This document shows positions 45,435-54,938 of a stretch of DNA of 64,000 nt, piece after piece. Within the stretch, counting starts at the first letter, position 1, and the number at the start of each line of letters is the position of its first letter. Position numbers and translations under genes: made by a program. Under the pieces are notes generated by a model. It worked only from the letters and a program-made list of their open reading frames with translations, was not told where the DNA came from and made no database searches. The stretch comes from Fragum whitleyi (lineage: Eukaryota > Mollusca > Bivalvia > Cardiida > Cardiidae), in contig OX411558.1 of assembly GCA_948146395.1 (NCBI GenBank), positions 49,091,122-49,155,121 of the forward strand, in the 5' to 3' direction.

Positions 45435-45790
45435 CAAAAAAAATATGAAACAAGCACGTACATGAAAACCCTCACAGAACATTACAAAGTGGAGATACCA
45501 GGACAAAAAATATGCTATCAAAAAGCTTTAATGAACCTGGGAGAAGAGACATGGACTAGTTCAATATTGCCAACTGAAATACATTATGTTCCTACTTTAA
45601 ATGTAAGAAAATTCTGGGAAGATTACGACTCAATGGGGGACATAGACATTGCTAGGACAAAAGAAAAATTGAAAGTAGGAGTACCCACTTGGTATATAAC
45701 TGATGACAAAGACATTGACCTTTACAAAAGTACGTGGGATGTAGACATAACAATGTGGCCAGACAGACGACTAAATAAATTAAGTATAAT
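45435..45790 (+). pseudogene. ORF B, second segment
   Basis: Open from the right border of the inserted repeat; the first ATG is at 45462 (MKTLTEHYKVEIPGQKICY). About 110 codons with many aromatic residues (FWEDYDSMGD, GVPTWYITDDKDIDLY, WDVDITMWPDRRLN), suggesting a beta-rich structural protein. It ends where a LINE tail (AATG repeats) begins at about 45791; the apparent stop at 45803 is in the tail. It is likely to continue at 52066. Family not recognised. Confidence 0.5.
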
Positions 45791-45948
45791 AATGAATGAA
45801 TGAATATCGTTTTAAGGCCCGCCGACAACTAAGGTCATGTTGGGCGCAAAACATTTTGAAAAATAAATAACTGTTTTAAACGACGTCAAGAATACACCAA
45901 AACTAAACTAGACGGAATCATCATAAAACAAATCATGGTAAATAGGAT
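45791..45948 (-). mobile_element. LINE 3'-end fragment X, 5'-truncated
   Basis: GAAT repeats, then the conserved gcccgccgacaactaaggtc block (minus-oriented), then about 100 bp of 3' UTR distantly like that of E5. No ORF. E4 begins immediately after it, so X either took E4 as a nested insertion or E4 landed beside it. Confidence 0.75.
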
Positions 45949-46303
45949 AAGGAATGAATGAATATTGTTTTACGGCCCGTCGACTACTAAGGTCATGTTG
46001 GGCGCAAACACTCATGTATAAAACTTGAATAATCCGACGTGAGCACGAAAGCACATGGACTCCCCTCAGATCAGGAGAACGATCCATGTGCGAGTCCACC
46101 CGACCGGAAAATTAACACAGGACATTCAAAATTATTCTGTAATTTAAGATAGCATAATAAAACAAATCAATGTAAACAATTAAAAGTCAAAAGAATATCT
46201 TAAAATTTTAAAGAATTTATATCTAAATAGATAAAGAAAACGGTAAATATTTAGGAAACAATTTGAAAAACTAAAGATGAAAAACGATAAATATAACCTA
46301 AAA

Positions 46304-49300
46304 TTAGATTTTACTATATAAATGAATTGCTTTAAGAAACTCGAATATGAGTTCTAATTTGACCATGTCAAACAGCTGTCTCATACTGTCAACTTTAAAA
46401 TACCTGTCTCTAATAAGAGAAAAGTCAATACAATCAATAAAAATATGTTTGACAGTAAGAGGAGCGTTACATGGAATGCACATTGGCATCTCTTCCCCTT
46501 TTAAAAGACAGGAATGTGTCAGATGAGTATGACCAATGCGTATGCGAGTAAGGATAAGTTCTTCTCGACGGCTTGACCTGTAACCAGGTAGCCAATCGCC
46601 AAGATCCTGTCGAACAGAATAAAGTTTATTATTCTGATTCGCAGGATCAGACCAGCTGTTCCTCCAGACATCATGAATAAAACAATGAATTAAGGGTTTA
46701 AAATCAGTAAAAGGTACTTCAAAAGGTAAAATCTCAAGTAATAATGCATCCTTGGCAGCTTTATCTGCCTCCTCATTGCCACGAATACCAATGTGGCTTG
46801 GAAGCCAGCAGAAAACGAGATCAACATCACTTAGCTGGGCAATTTTATCAAGTAGCCTTACGATAAGGGGATTGTCAGTTTTCTCGTGCTCAATCGCTTG
46901 CATGCTTGACATAGAGTCAGTAAAAATGATATAGCGAGAGAAATGTTCTGCGATCATATGATCGAGTGCGAGATCAATGGCCTTAAGCTCGGCTGAAAAA
47001 ACGGAAGAGTTATTAGGTAGACGGAATTGATATTTTTCGCCATCTAAAATAGTGGCTGAAGCGACCTTTTCGCCATCTTTTGAACCGTCTGTGTATATTT
47101 CTTCATACGATATGTATTTTTCTTTGACTTCAAAGAACTTTGTTTTAAAAATAGACGGATCTGTTGTATCCTTTTTGCTGGAAGCAAGATCATAAAGAAA
47201 CGTGGGACTTTTATGTGTCCATAAAGGAACATCAGGAACAATATGTTCTGCCACGTCCTCTAAATCAAAATCTAGAGAGTTAACATCTGCTTCACAACGT
47301 AAACTAAATGGGGGTATTGCACTTGGTTTCTTAATAAAATCCCGTCTGTGTTTAGGTTCAAACACAGCTTTATACGTTGGGTTGTCAGGATTAGATTTTA
47401 GCTTTAAATAGTACTGCATTGACAGCTTTTTTCTTCTAAGGTTCAAGGACGGTTCATTTGCTTCAATGTACAGGCTATTAACTGGTGATGTTCTAAAAGC
47501 ACCCAGCGCTAGGCGCAATCCTTGATTATGAATGGTATCAAGTTTACGAAGGTATGAAGGGCGTGCAGAACCGTAAACAACACAACCATAATCTAATCTA
47601 GATCTGACAAGTGCCCTGTAAAGGCGTAATAAAACCTTTTTATCGGCTCCCCAGTCCATACTAGATACAACACGTAAAAGATTAAGTGCCTTTGAGCACT
47701 TATTTTTTAAATTATCAATATGGGGTATAAACGTCAGTTTAGAATCAAAAAGGAGTCCCAAAAATTTAAATTCTTTTACAACTTCAATTTGCACTCCATC
47801 CAGCTTTAATTCTGGATCAGGGTGCATTTTCCTAGATTGACAAAAATGCATACATTTAGTTTTTGTCTTGGAAAACTTGAAGCCGTTTTCATTGGACCAT
47901 TTTGAAAGATTCTTCAAGACTTGCTGTAGCTGTCTTTCAATCGTATACATATGTTTTGATCTGTAACAGATGCAAAAGTCATCAACATAGAGAAAACATT
48001 CCACCCCAGGGCAAACAGTTTTGACAATATTGTTAATTTTGACACTAAAAAGTGTCACAGACAAAATACTTCCTTGTGGAACGCCCATTTCCTGTTCATG
48101 GGGATCAGACAAAGTATCTCCAACTCGGACTCTAAACTGACGTTCATCCAAAAAAGCAGAAATGAAATAAGCAAGGCGACCTCGAATACCGAAATCATAG
48201 AGGTCATTCATAATCCCATACTTCCATGTGGTATCATAAGCACTTTCAAGATCGAAAAAGACAGAAACGACGTGTTCTTTCTTTATAAAGGCTTCTCGAA
48301 TAAAAATCTCGAAGCGAACAAGATGATCAAGAGTGCTTCTTTGTTTACGAAAGCCACTTTGGACTTGCGTAATTAGGTGGTTCTTTTCAAGAAACCAAAC
48401 AAGACGATCATTTACCATTCTTTCCATGGTTTTACAAATGCAACTAGTCAAAGCAATAGGACGATAATTTGAAGGATCGGTAGAATCTTTACCTGGTTTA
48501 GGTATGGGAATAACGATAGCTTCCCGCCAAGAGGCTGGAATGCTTCCCGTTTTCCATACCCGGTTATAAATTTCAAGTAAGCAATGCAAAGAACGAGAGG
48601 GCAAACGTTTGAGGAATTGATAATGTATATTATCATTTCCTACAGCAGTGTCATGACACTTCTTTAAAGCCTTCTTCAATTCTTTGACAGAAAAGTCTCT
48701 ATTATAATGTTCCAGTCGACTGGAACTGAAGTTAAGTTTTGACTTTTCTTTATCACCTTTGAATTTTTGAAATGCAGGTGAGTAATTGGATGATGATGAC
48801 TTCTTGGCAAACGTGTCTGCCAATACATTCGCAATACCAGCCTTGGAAGAAACGTCACTGAGGTCAGTTCTTAAATGACCAACTCCAATTGACGCGTTCT
48901 TTCCGCTGATTTTGCGCACCATATCCCATGTCTTTTTGACAGATGATCTAGAATTTAATCTAGAAACATACTGTCTCCAAGACGAACGCTTACTTTGTTT
49001 AATGGTACGACGAGCTTTCGCTCGTGCAATTTTAAATTTGTACAGGTTCTCCTTTGATGGTCTCAAATCAAATGACCTAAGAGCAGACCTACGCTCAGCT
49101 ATAGCCTGTTTGCAATCTTCATTAAACCATGGTTTGTTAGGGTGTTTAGGGTCAGGCGACGTTCTTGGAATAGCTTTCTCTGCAGCGGAATATAGTAAGG
49201 ATGTGAATAGCTCTGTAGAGTTTTCACAATCTTCAAATGCCTGTGGATTTATTGATTGTTCGCAGGTAGTTTTGAACAACTCCCAATCAGCTTTGTGGAG

Positions 49301-49987
49301 TTTCCAACGCCTTGGGCGTTCTTGAACCGATGGTCCTAATTCAGAAATATGAATAGGAAAATGGTCACTACCATGAAGGTCCGAGTCCACTTTCCAGCTA
49401 AAAGCCGGGAAAATGTCTGGAGTGCAAACAGTTAAATCCAATGAAGAATATGAACCAGTAGCTGGATGATGATACGTGGAGGATTTATCATTTAATAGAA
49501 TAAGATCATGATTTGATATGAAATCTTCAATTATGCGACCTTTGTCGTCTGTATTAGTACATCCCCAAAGCGTATGATGGGAATTAAAATCTCCCATTAA
49601 TATGAAAGGCTTTGGTAACTGTTCGACAAGATCATCTAGTTTCCTATGGTTGATAGGAGAACTAGGGGGTAGATAAATTGAACAAATGGTAATTGTTTTA
49701 TTAAGAGATACACTTACAGCTACAGCTTGTAGCGTAGTATTAAGAGGAATAATGCGATGAGGAACACTGTTATTAACAATAATTCCGACACCGCCCGAAG
49801 CTTTCTCATTCCCTTCAAAATTTTTCATATAGCAAGAGTGATACTTGAAAGAGAATTTGTCAGTGTCTTTAAGAAAAGTCTCTTGCAAACAAATTGCTAT
49901 TGGCTTTCCATTCGAAACTAATAGATTCAATTCTTCAAAATTAGCCTTGATGCTGCGACAATTCCATTGAATGATTTTGTTCGCCAT
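46304..49987 (-). CDS. LINE E4 ORF2: APE endonuclease, reverse transcriptase, RNase H, CCHC; intact
   Basis: 1227 aa from ATG 49987 to the stop at 46304-46306. It is the only ORF2 here with every motif and no frame break. Endonuclease: N9 (QWNCRS), E36 (CLQETF), D133/N135 (MGDFNSHH), D208/H209 (GSDHFPI). RT: GKDSTDPSNYRPIAL, FFDLESAYD, MGVPQGS, YVDD at 667-670. RNase H acidic set: D967 (YTDGSKDG), E1000 (SAELKA), D1024 (FTDSMSS), D1075 (GNEEADKA). C-terminal finger C-x2-C-x7-H-x4-C at about 1170-1186. It nicks target DNA and primes reverse transcription of its own RNA. RNase H plus APE places it in the I superfamily, Nimb-like by overall look. The 3' half resembles B-type E6. Confidence 0.93.
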   Translation of the reverse strand: MANKIIQWNCRSIKANFEELNLLVSNGKPIAICLQETFLKDTDKFSFKYHSCYMKNFEGNEKASGGVGIIVNNSVPHRIIPLNTTLQAVAVSVSLNKTITICSIYLPPSSPINHRKLDDLVEQLPKPFILMGDFNSHHTLWGCTNTDDKGRIIEDFISNHDLILLNDKSSTYHHPATGSYSSLDLTVCTPDIFPAFSWKVDSDLHGSDHFPIHISELGPSVQERPRRWKLHKADWELFKTTCEQSINPQAFEDCENSTELFTSLLYSAAEKAIPRTSPDPKHPNKPWFNEDCKQAIAERRSALRSFDLRPSKENLYKFKIARAKARRTIKQSKRSSWRQYVSRLNSRSSVKKTWDMVRKISGKNASIGVGHLRTDLSDVSSKAGIANVLADTFAKKSSSSNYSPAFQKFKGDKEKSKLNFSSSRLEHYNRDFSVKELKKALKKCHDTAVGNDNIHYQFLKRLPSRSLHCLLEIYNRVWKTGSIPASWREAIVIPIPKPGKDSTDPSNYRPIALTSCICKTMERMVNDRLVWFLEKNHLITQVQSGFRKQRSTLDHLVRFEIFIREAFIKKEHVVSVFFDLESAYDTTWKYGIMNDLYDFGIRGRLAYFISAFLDERQFRVRVGDTLSDPHEQEMGVPQGSILSVTLFSVKINNIVKTVCPGVECFLYVDDFCICYRSKHMYTIERQLQQVLKNLSKWSNENGFKFSKTKTKCMHFCQSRKMHPDPELKLDGVQIEVVKEFKFLGLLFDSKLTFIPHIDNLKNKCSKALNLLRVVSSMDWGADKKVLLRLYRALVRSRLDYGCVVYGSARPSYLRKLDTIHNQGLRLALGAFRTSPVNSLYIEANEPSLNLRRKKLSMQYYLKLKSNPDNPTYKAVFEPKHRRDFIKKPSAIPPFSLRCEADVNSLDFDLEDVAEHIVPDVPLWTHKSPTFLYDLASSKKDTTDPSIFKTKFFEVKEKYISYEEIYTDGSKDGEKVASATILDGEKYQFRLPNNSSVFSAELKAIDLALDHMIAEHFSRYIIFTDSMSSMQAIEHEKTDNPLIVRLLDKIAQLSDVDLVFCWLPSHIGIRGNEEADKAAKDALLLEILPFEVPFTDFKPLIHCFIHDVWRNSWSDPANQNNKLYSVRQDLGDWLPGYRSSRREELILTRIRIGHTHLTHSCLLKGEEMPMCIPCNAPLTVKHIFIDCIDFSLIRDRYFKVDSMRQLFDMVKLELIFEFLKAIHLYSKI

Positions 49988-50037
49988 AATTAAATTTAGG
50001 GAGATAAATATACAAATAAGTTGTGGAAGTATGAAAT

Positions 50038-51457
50038 TTATTTCTTTAAGTGTGAAAGAACAATAATGTTTTTACCTTGCTTATTCTCTTTCGGACCCTG
50101 AGGATCCGCAGGTCTCGTTTCGGGAGGTTCACTCCACTGCCCAAGGTTTTCATTCCAGTCCGCTTTGGCCTGGTCTCCAAACTCATGGTCCATGGGCTCC
50201 TCGTCGGGGTTACCCAAAGCACCGAAACGGTTAAACTGTTTTATTGGATCCTCAGATCCTTTTGGCAGTCGATTTGATTTAGGAGACCTAGTTCTCCTAG
50301 AAGAGGGTTTTGTAAAATCTGTTGTGCTACTACTTGTAGACTTGGACTCGCTTTCATTTTTGCTTCGACTTTCTATTGGTGTCTCTGTAATTTTACTATT
50401 TTGACTTGAAACTGTACGGGATTTAGATGACGGTTCTGTAGGATTTTTAACTTGATTTGTAGGGTTAGTTTTACTTACTTCAGATGATACAAACTGCTTT
50501 TTTGGTAGAGAGAACAACTTTTCAATTTCTGCTTTCTTTTCGGGAAAGACCAGACACAATTTTGAAAACATATCTTTACAATTTTGGCATTCGTTGCTGT
50601 CTTTACTTGTAACTACTGTTGCTTTAGCTACATTAGCATAAGAGGTGGTGATATTTATTCTATTTTCAACTACCTTTCTTGCCTCAAAATATGAGACCCT
50701 CTTTACATTTGACTGTTACAATTTCTTTTTCTTTCTTCCAGTGTGAACATTTGCGTGAAGTTGATATGTGTCCTTCGCCGCAATTGACACATTCTGGAGG
50801 AAGCGGGCATTCATCCACATCATGTGACTCCTCGAGACCACCACATCGCCGACAAAGTTCAACTTTTTTACAATTTTTCTCATGATGGCCAAATTGAAAA
50901 CATCGATAACACTGAAGAGGATTCGGAATATATATATCGACGTTGACTTTCAAGTATCCAATTTTAATAGATTTGGGTCGTATAGCAGTTTTGAATGTCA
51001 GAATAATCGTATTGGTTTTAATTTTATTTCCATCCCTAAAAACTGATATCCTTCTGGCGTCAGTTACATTTTGAGTCATCAATTCTTCAACAATCTCTTT
51101 CTCTGATACCCCTTCTAGATCTGGACAGCGAATGATTCCTTTTGAAGTATTTAGGGTTGTGTGTTCACGGCATTTGACAGGAATATCAAAAAAGGTTTTA
51201 ATGTTTAAAAGGTTGTCCGAGTAGGCTTTCTTATCAACCTCTACCAGCAAAGCACCATTTTTCAGTTTTTTAACAGTTTTCAATTCTCCAGCTAAAGACT
51301 TGAGACATTTATCAATTACAAAAGGTGATAATTTGGTAACTGGTCTTTCAGAGTTAAGAGATTCAATTAAGAGAAATCTTGGAAAATGTTCTTGAGATTG
51401 TCTGTTTTCAGCGTCGGAGTCCATTTGAGCATGTGTTCGTTTGTTTTGGGAAGCCAT
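50038..51457 (-). pseudogene. LINE E4 ORF1, broken by a 2-nt deletion
   Basis: Starts at 51457; all three knuckles are present. At about 50690 the sequence reads atatgagaccc where E3 has atatgaaagaccc; the 2-nt loss stops the frame at 50684. The C-terminal part is open again from 50571 to 50038 in the other frame. So the RNA-binding core could still be made, without the tail. Otherwise almost identical to the E3 ORF1. Confidence 0.93.
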
Positions 51458-52065
51458 AGTTTAAGTTTTAAGTTTCATTACCCGTGGCCCCATGCCCTCC
51501 ACCGAGCCCTACAAGGGGACATAAAAAGGGCGGGTTTCCAGCCCCCTCATGCCAGGGTTACCCGGGTAGTATACTTGGACCGATTGAATTAAACGCCCGA
51601 CAAATGCACCGCATGGACAATCTCCCAAAAACAGGATCATGCCATGCAAAACACAGTCCAGCAAAGAAATTCATACAACCCAATTAGCCCATAAGCCTAT
51701 ATAGACCAGAACTAAAAACTATTAAATACAACAAGATAAAAGAGAAACGTGTTTTATACACATTTATAAGGGCTTTGAATACATAACATCAAATTATAAC
51801 AATAGTATTGCCCAAGTCTAAAACGACCAGCCGATTGCCTAGACCGGGCCCATCCAGGCTCCCGTTTCAACCGAAGCCGAGGCCAAAGCAGCGTGTTGAG
51901 AAGCCGGAGATCCCTGGGCTTCCCTCAACTACCAGGACCCTCTTTTCTGGCCTTACGAGTCTCCACCCACGGCAAACAGGCGGGCCCATTTGTTAGGGGT
52001 CTTACCATTGACTACATGGGCAGCAGCCGACTATTTCTACCCCCCCCCCCCGCCCAGCTGGGGGC
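51458..52065 (-). promoter_or_regulatory. E4 5' leader, complete and structured
   Basis: Contains the full set of A-type hairpins and the gcccccagctggg terminus. In the gcctgga/tctaggc stem a G-U pair replaces the A-U pair seen in E2, which keeps pairing. Confidence 0.65.
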
Positions 52066-52469
52066 CAGCAGATGATGGGGGGATACTAAGTCTATTCAAT
52101 CCATCCTTAACGGCTAGTGAAATATGAAGTAACTTCCCTTTACCATCAGCTGACACTATACCACAATTAATTGCGGATTTGACAAATTGGTGGGCAACAA
52201 TTAATCAAATTGGAAAATATATAAAAGACTTAAGGGAAAAATATGAAGAAATTATGGGTGGTGACGCAGACAATGGGAATGAAATGGAAATTGAGGACAA
52301 AAAAGAAGAAGAGAAAAAAGACAATGACTTACAAAGTGAAATTGATTTAATTGAACAATCAGTAACATTAGAAATGTCAAAATTAAGGGAAAGAATAGAA
52401 CTATTAGAAAAGGGTGTGACAAAAAAAACTCAACCATTCAATGTTTCTGTTATAGGATATGGCAAGTAA
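52066..52469 (+). pseudogene. ORF B C-terminal part or separate coiled-coil ORF, with in-frame TGA
   Basis: After E4 the frame 0 reading ADDGGILSLFNPSLTASE is open from 52068 to TGA 52125-52127; the same frame then continues to TAA 52467-52469. The first ATG after the TGA is 52254. The second part has TNWWATINQIGKYIKDLREK, then a very acidic and Lys-rich segment and a coiled coil (about 52330-52420). Either one protein with a stop mutation or two genes. It overlaps the NS1 ATG at 52459 by 11 nt, as in compact viral genomes. No family recognised. Confidence 0.5.
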
Positions 52470-54244
52470 CAGACCTCGAGGAGATTTACTAAAGGCGAAC
52501 TGGAGTCAAGACGACCTCTACTCAGTTTTAATATGGTACCTACCACCCTTTATAAACCCGGATACATTGAAGGCCAAGAAATACAAGCTCCAAGAGGACG
52601 GGACCCCTTGGTATTCCAAAAAAAAAATGGGGAGGCCATGTCGGAGTACATGACGGAGTCAGATTATGAGGGCGAGAAAGTGCTTACCACCATAGTGTGT
52701 CAATTTGCCACGCCACTATCTGAATATGACAGTATGAATAACAGAGAAAAAACTGTATTGAACACTCTTAAGCAATTTTTTAATTCCTACCCATGTATTA
52801 TTTCATGGCACAACGGCATGGCAGATTCTAAGTGCCAGTGTAATGGTCTCCACATTCATGCGATTGTGGCGTCAAAAATGAAACTAAGTGGAAACCCTGC
52901 GTGGAGAACTTTGAGGGAAAAGCTGTTAGAACAGCAATGCATGACATCCACGCAAAAAGTGAAAATTCCAATGGGCGCCATAGGGTATGTTGTGAGATCC
53001 CCACGCGTTGTGCTGGGGGTCAACAACGCACGCTTGGGCGCCGCTGCATTAAATGCCAAACGTTTAAACAGATCAGAGGAAGGGTCCACAGAGCCGGACA
53101 GTGAGGATGATATCCTTACTGAACAGACTGTGGCCCCGACCGAAAACACAAACTTCATGAGAAAATTGTTACAGATAGAAGAAAGACCAGCCACAGTGAC
53201 ATCACCAACGGTGATGACACATACTAAATCAGATATTTCAATAAGAGGATTAGTTGAAAATTTGGCCTCAGAATGGAATGAAAAGAATGAACAGGCTTTG
53301 GTACGCCCTTCTACAAGTCGCACAAGCGACCACCTAGAAGAAATACCAAATCCTGCTCCTGCAGATTATGGACAAATGCAAAAAAAAGAAAAAAAAACCA
53401 AGACCGAGGAAAGGGTAGAAATTGCTGAAGAAATGATTAGAAAGTATGGGTCAACTGATTTAAATACTGTGCATTCGCAGTCTATCAAACAGAGACATGT
53501 ATCCGACAGGAAGGCAATTCAACAGATTGTGACAGCGAATAATGCAATCGCAATCTGGAGCTGTGCCGTCTTTGAATTCCAAACAGAAGAACAAATGAGC
53601 AAACCCAACTACCTTAATAGGTTAATAGCTGACCACAACCTCATCCCGGTGGATATAAACAATAGACTCTCACCGCAAAAATCTTACGAATTATTAAAAG
53701 AGTGGTGCGTAGAGCAGTCTATTGATATAGGCCGCTTTATTGTGGAACTCTTTTGTATTTTGGGACAAAAATTACCCAAGAAAAATGCGTTCTTCATGAC
53801 GGGCAGCTCTAACGCTGGTAAGAGCTTTTGGATCCAATCCATGGTAATCCCAGGCCAAATTGGCCAAACAATAAACTCAAGCGACTTCAAGTGCAAAAAT
53901 AAATCATTAATTATTTCACACGAGTCTACACTCACAAAGCCTGATGAGGTTGAAGAAGCGAAGCAGGTCCTAGAGGGTTCACCCAGGCAAGTTAATGTCA
54001 AAAACAAGCCGGCAATGATGCTAAATCGTACGCCGTGCGTAATGCTTGGTAATAGAAAAATCTATGACCAGTTCCAAAACGAAATAGCGGCTTTCGAGAA
54101 CCGGGGATTCTCGTATCATAATCTTAAGTCGTCAAAATGCCTTTCTAGAGAGCACGTTCAAAAAGACCCCGTGATCTGGGCCGATATGGCTGAGGTCTTC
54201 TTGGTTTCGAAAGTCTGGGAAGACAGCAACGATATTGGCCAAGA
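52459..54244 (+). pseudogene. Parvovirus NS1-like replication initiator: HUH nuclease plus SF3 helicase
   Basis: Best start ATG 52459 (MASNRPRGDLLKANWSQDDL). The first ~53 codons are in one frame; at an A-run (52618-52627) the conserved reading moves to the -1 frame, which holds an ATG at 52533 and runs on. HUH motif NGLHIHAIV at about 52842-52868, with a candidate nicking Tyr in GYVVRSPR (52986). SF3 helicase: Walker A GSSNAGKS (53802-53825), Walker B-like SLIISHES (about 53904-53927), motif C-like CVMLGNRK (about 54036-54059). In parvoviruses NS1 nicks the hairpin origin and unwinds DNA. The C-terminus is lost where LINE E7 enters at 54245; the apparent stop at 54249-54251 is in the LINE tail. 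A linker of about 150 residues between the domains is Glu/Lys rich. Confidence 0.82.
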
Positions 54245-54731
54245 TGAATGAATGAATGAATATTGTTTTACGGCCCGTCGACTACTAAGGTCATGTTGGG
54301 CGCAAACACTCATGTATAAAACTTGAATAATCCGACGTGAGCACGAAAGCACATGGACTCCCCTCAGATCAGGAGAACGATCCATGTGCGAGTCCACCCG
54401 ACCGGAAAATTCACACAGGACATTCAAAATTATTCTGTAATTTAAGATAGCATAATAAAACACATCAATGTAAACAATTAAAAGTCAAAAGAATATCTTA
54501 AAATTTTAAAGAATTTATATCTAAATAGATAAAGAAAACGGTAAATATTTAGGAAACAATTTGAAAAACTTAAGATGAAAAACGATAAATATAACCTAAA
54601 ATTAGATTTTACTATATAAATGAATTGCTTTAAGAAACTCGAATATGAGTTCTAATTTGACCATGTCAAACAGCTGCCTCATACTGTCAACTTTAAAATA
54701 CCTGTCTCTAATAAGAGAAAAGTCAATACAA
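54245..54731 (-). mobile_element. LINE E7, 3' end (rest lies beyond E5)
   Basis: GAAT tail, 3' UTR and the first ~120 bp of the ORF2 C-terminus (minus), almost identical to E3/E4 (about 17350-17840). It stops mid-ORF at 54731 where the tail of E5 begins, so E5 inserted into E7 and the remainder of E7 is expected past 64000. E7 itself cuts the NS1-like gene. Confidence 0.85.
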
Positions 54732-54923
54732 TGAATGATTGGTGTTTTAAGGCCCGTCGACAACTAAGGTCATGTTGGGCGCAAAACTCTAAAAAATAAC
54801 TTATTTTAAAAGGCGACGTTAGCTTCAAAACTAAGATAACTATAACACTTTAAAACAAAACGCTGTAAATCGTGTAATAAAAATTATGCGAACAGTAGAA
54901 ATGTAAGAGAGAAGTATTACTTC

Positions 54924-54938
54924 CAAAACTTAAAAGAA
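54924..54938. repeat. Target site duplication of E6, left copy
   Basis: caaaacttaaaagaa here and again at 58861-58875, exactly flanking E6. Confidence 0.92.

Larger units (their letters stand above)
45949..52065 (-). mobile_element. LINE E4 (I/Nimb-like, A-type leader), full length
   Basis: Complete from GAAT tail (45952) to the gcccccagctggg 5' end (52065), including a C-run of about 11-14 nt at 52040-52051. ORF2 is intact; ORF1 has a 2-nt deletion. Nearly identical to E3 over shared parts, so recently amplified. No clear target duplication is visible (flanks ggataagg and cagcagatgatgg), implying a rearranged junction or target deletion. It separates ORF B of the viral element from its C-terminal part. 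Confidence 0.92.
39562..54244 (+). mobile_element. Endogenous parvovirus-like element, + strand, interrupted five times
   Basis: The visible element pieces are 39562-41147, 42416-44083, 45434-45790 and 52066-54244, about 5.8 kb in all. Each break is explained by an inserted repeat, and the reading frame can be followed across. Order: capsid-like ORF, second structural or unknown ORF, NS1-like replication protein, with overlapping gene ends. The right end of NS1 is cut by LINE E7 and should lie beyond the window. Parvoviruses usually place NS first and VP after it on the same strand, or use opposite strands; here NS1 is last. It contains in-frame stops and frame changes, so it is a non-functional relic. 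Viral origin is secure for NS1, moderate for the rest. Confidence 0.75.

Noticed and set aside
45791..52065. X and E4 as one insertion with a target duplication
   Set aside because: The flanks do not match at either border and two separate tails are present, so I treat them as two events.
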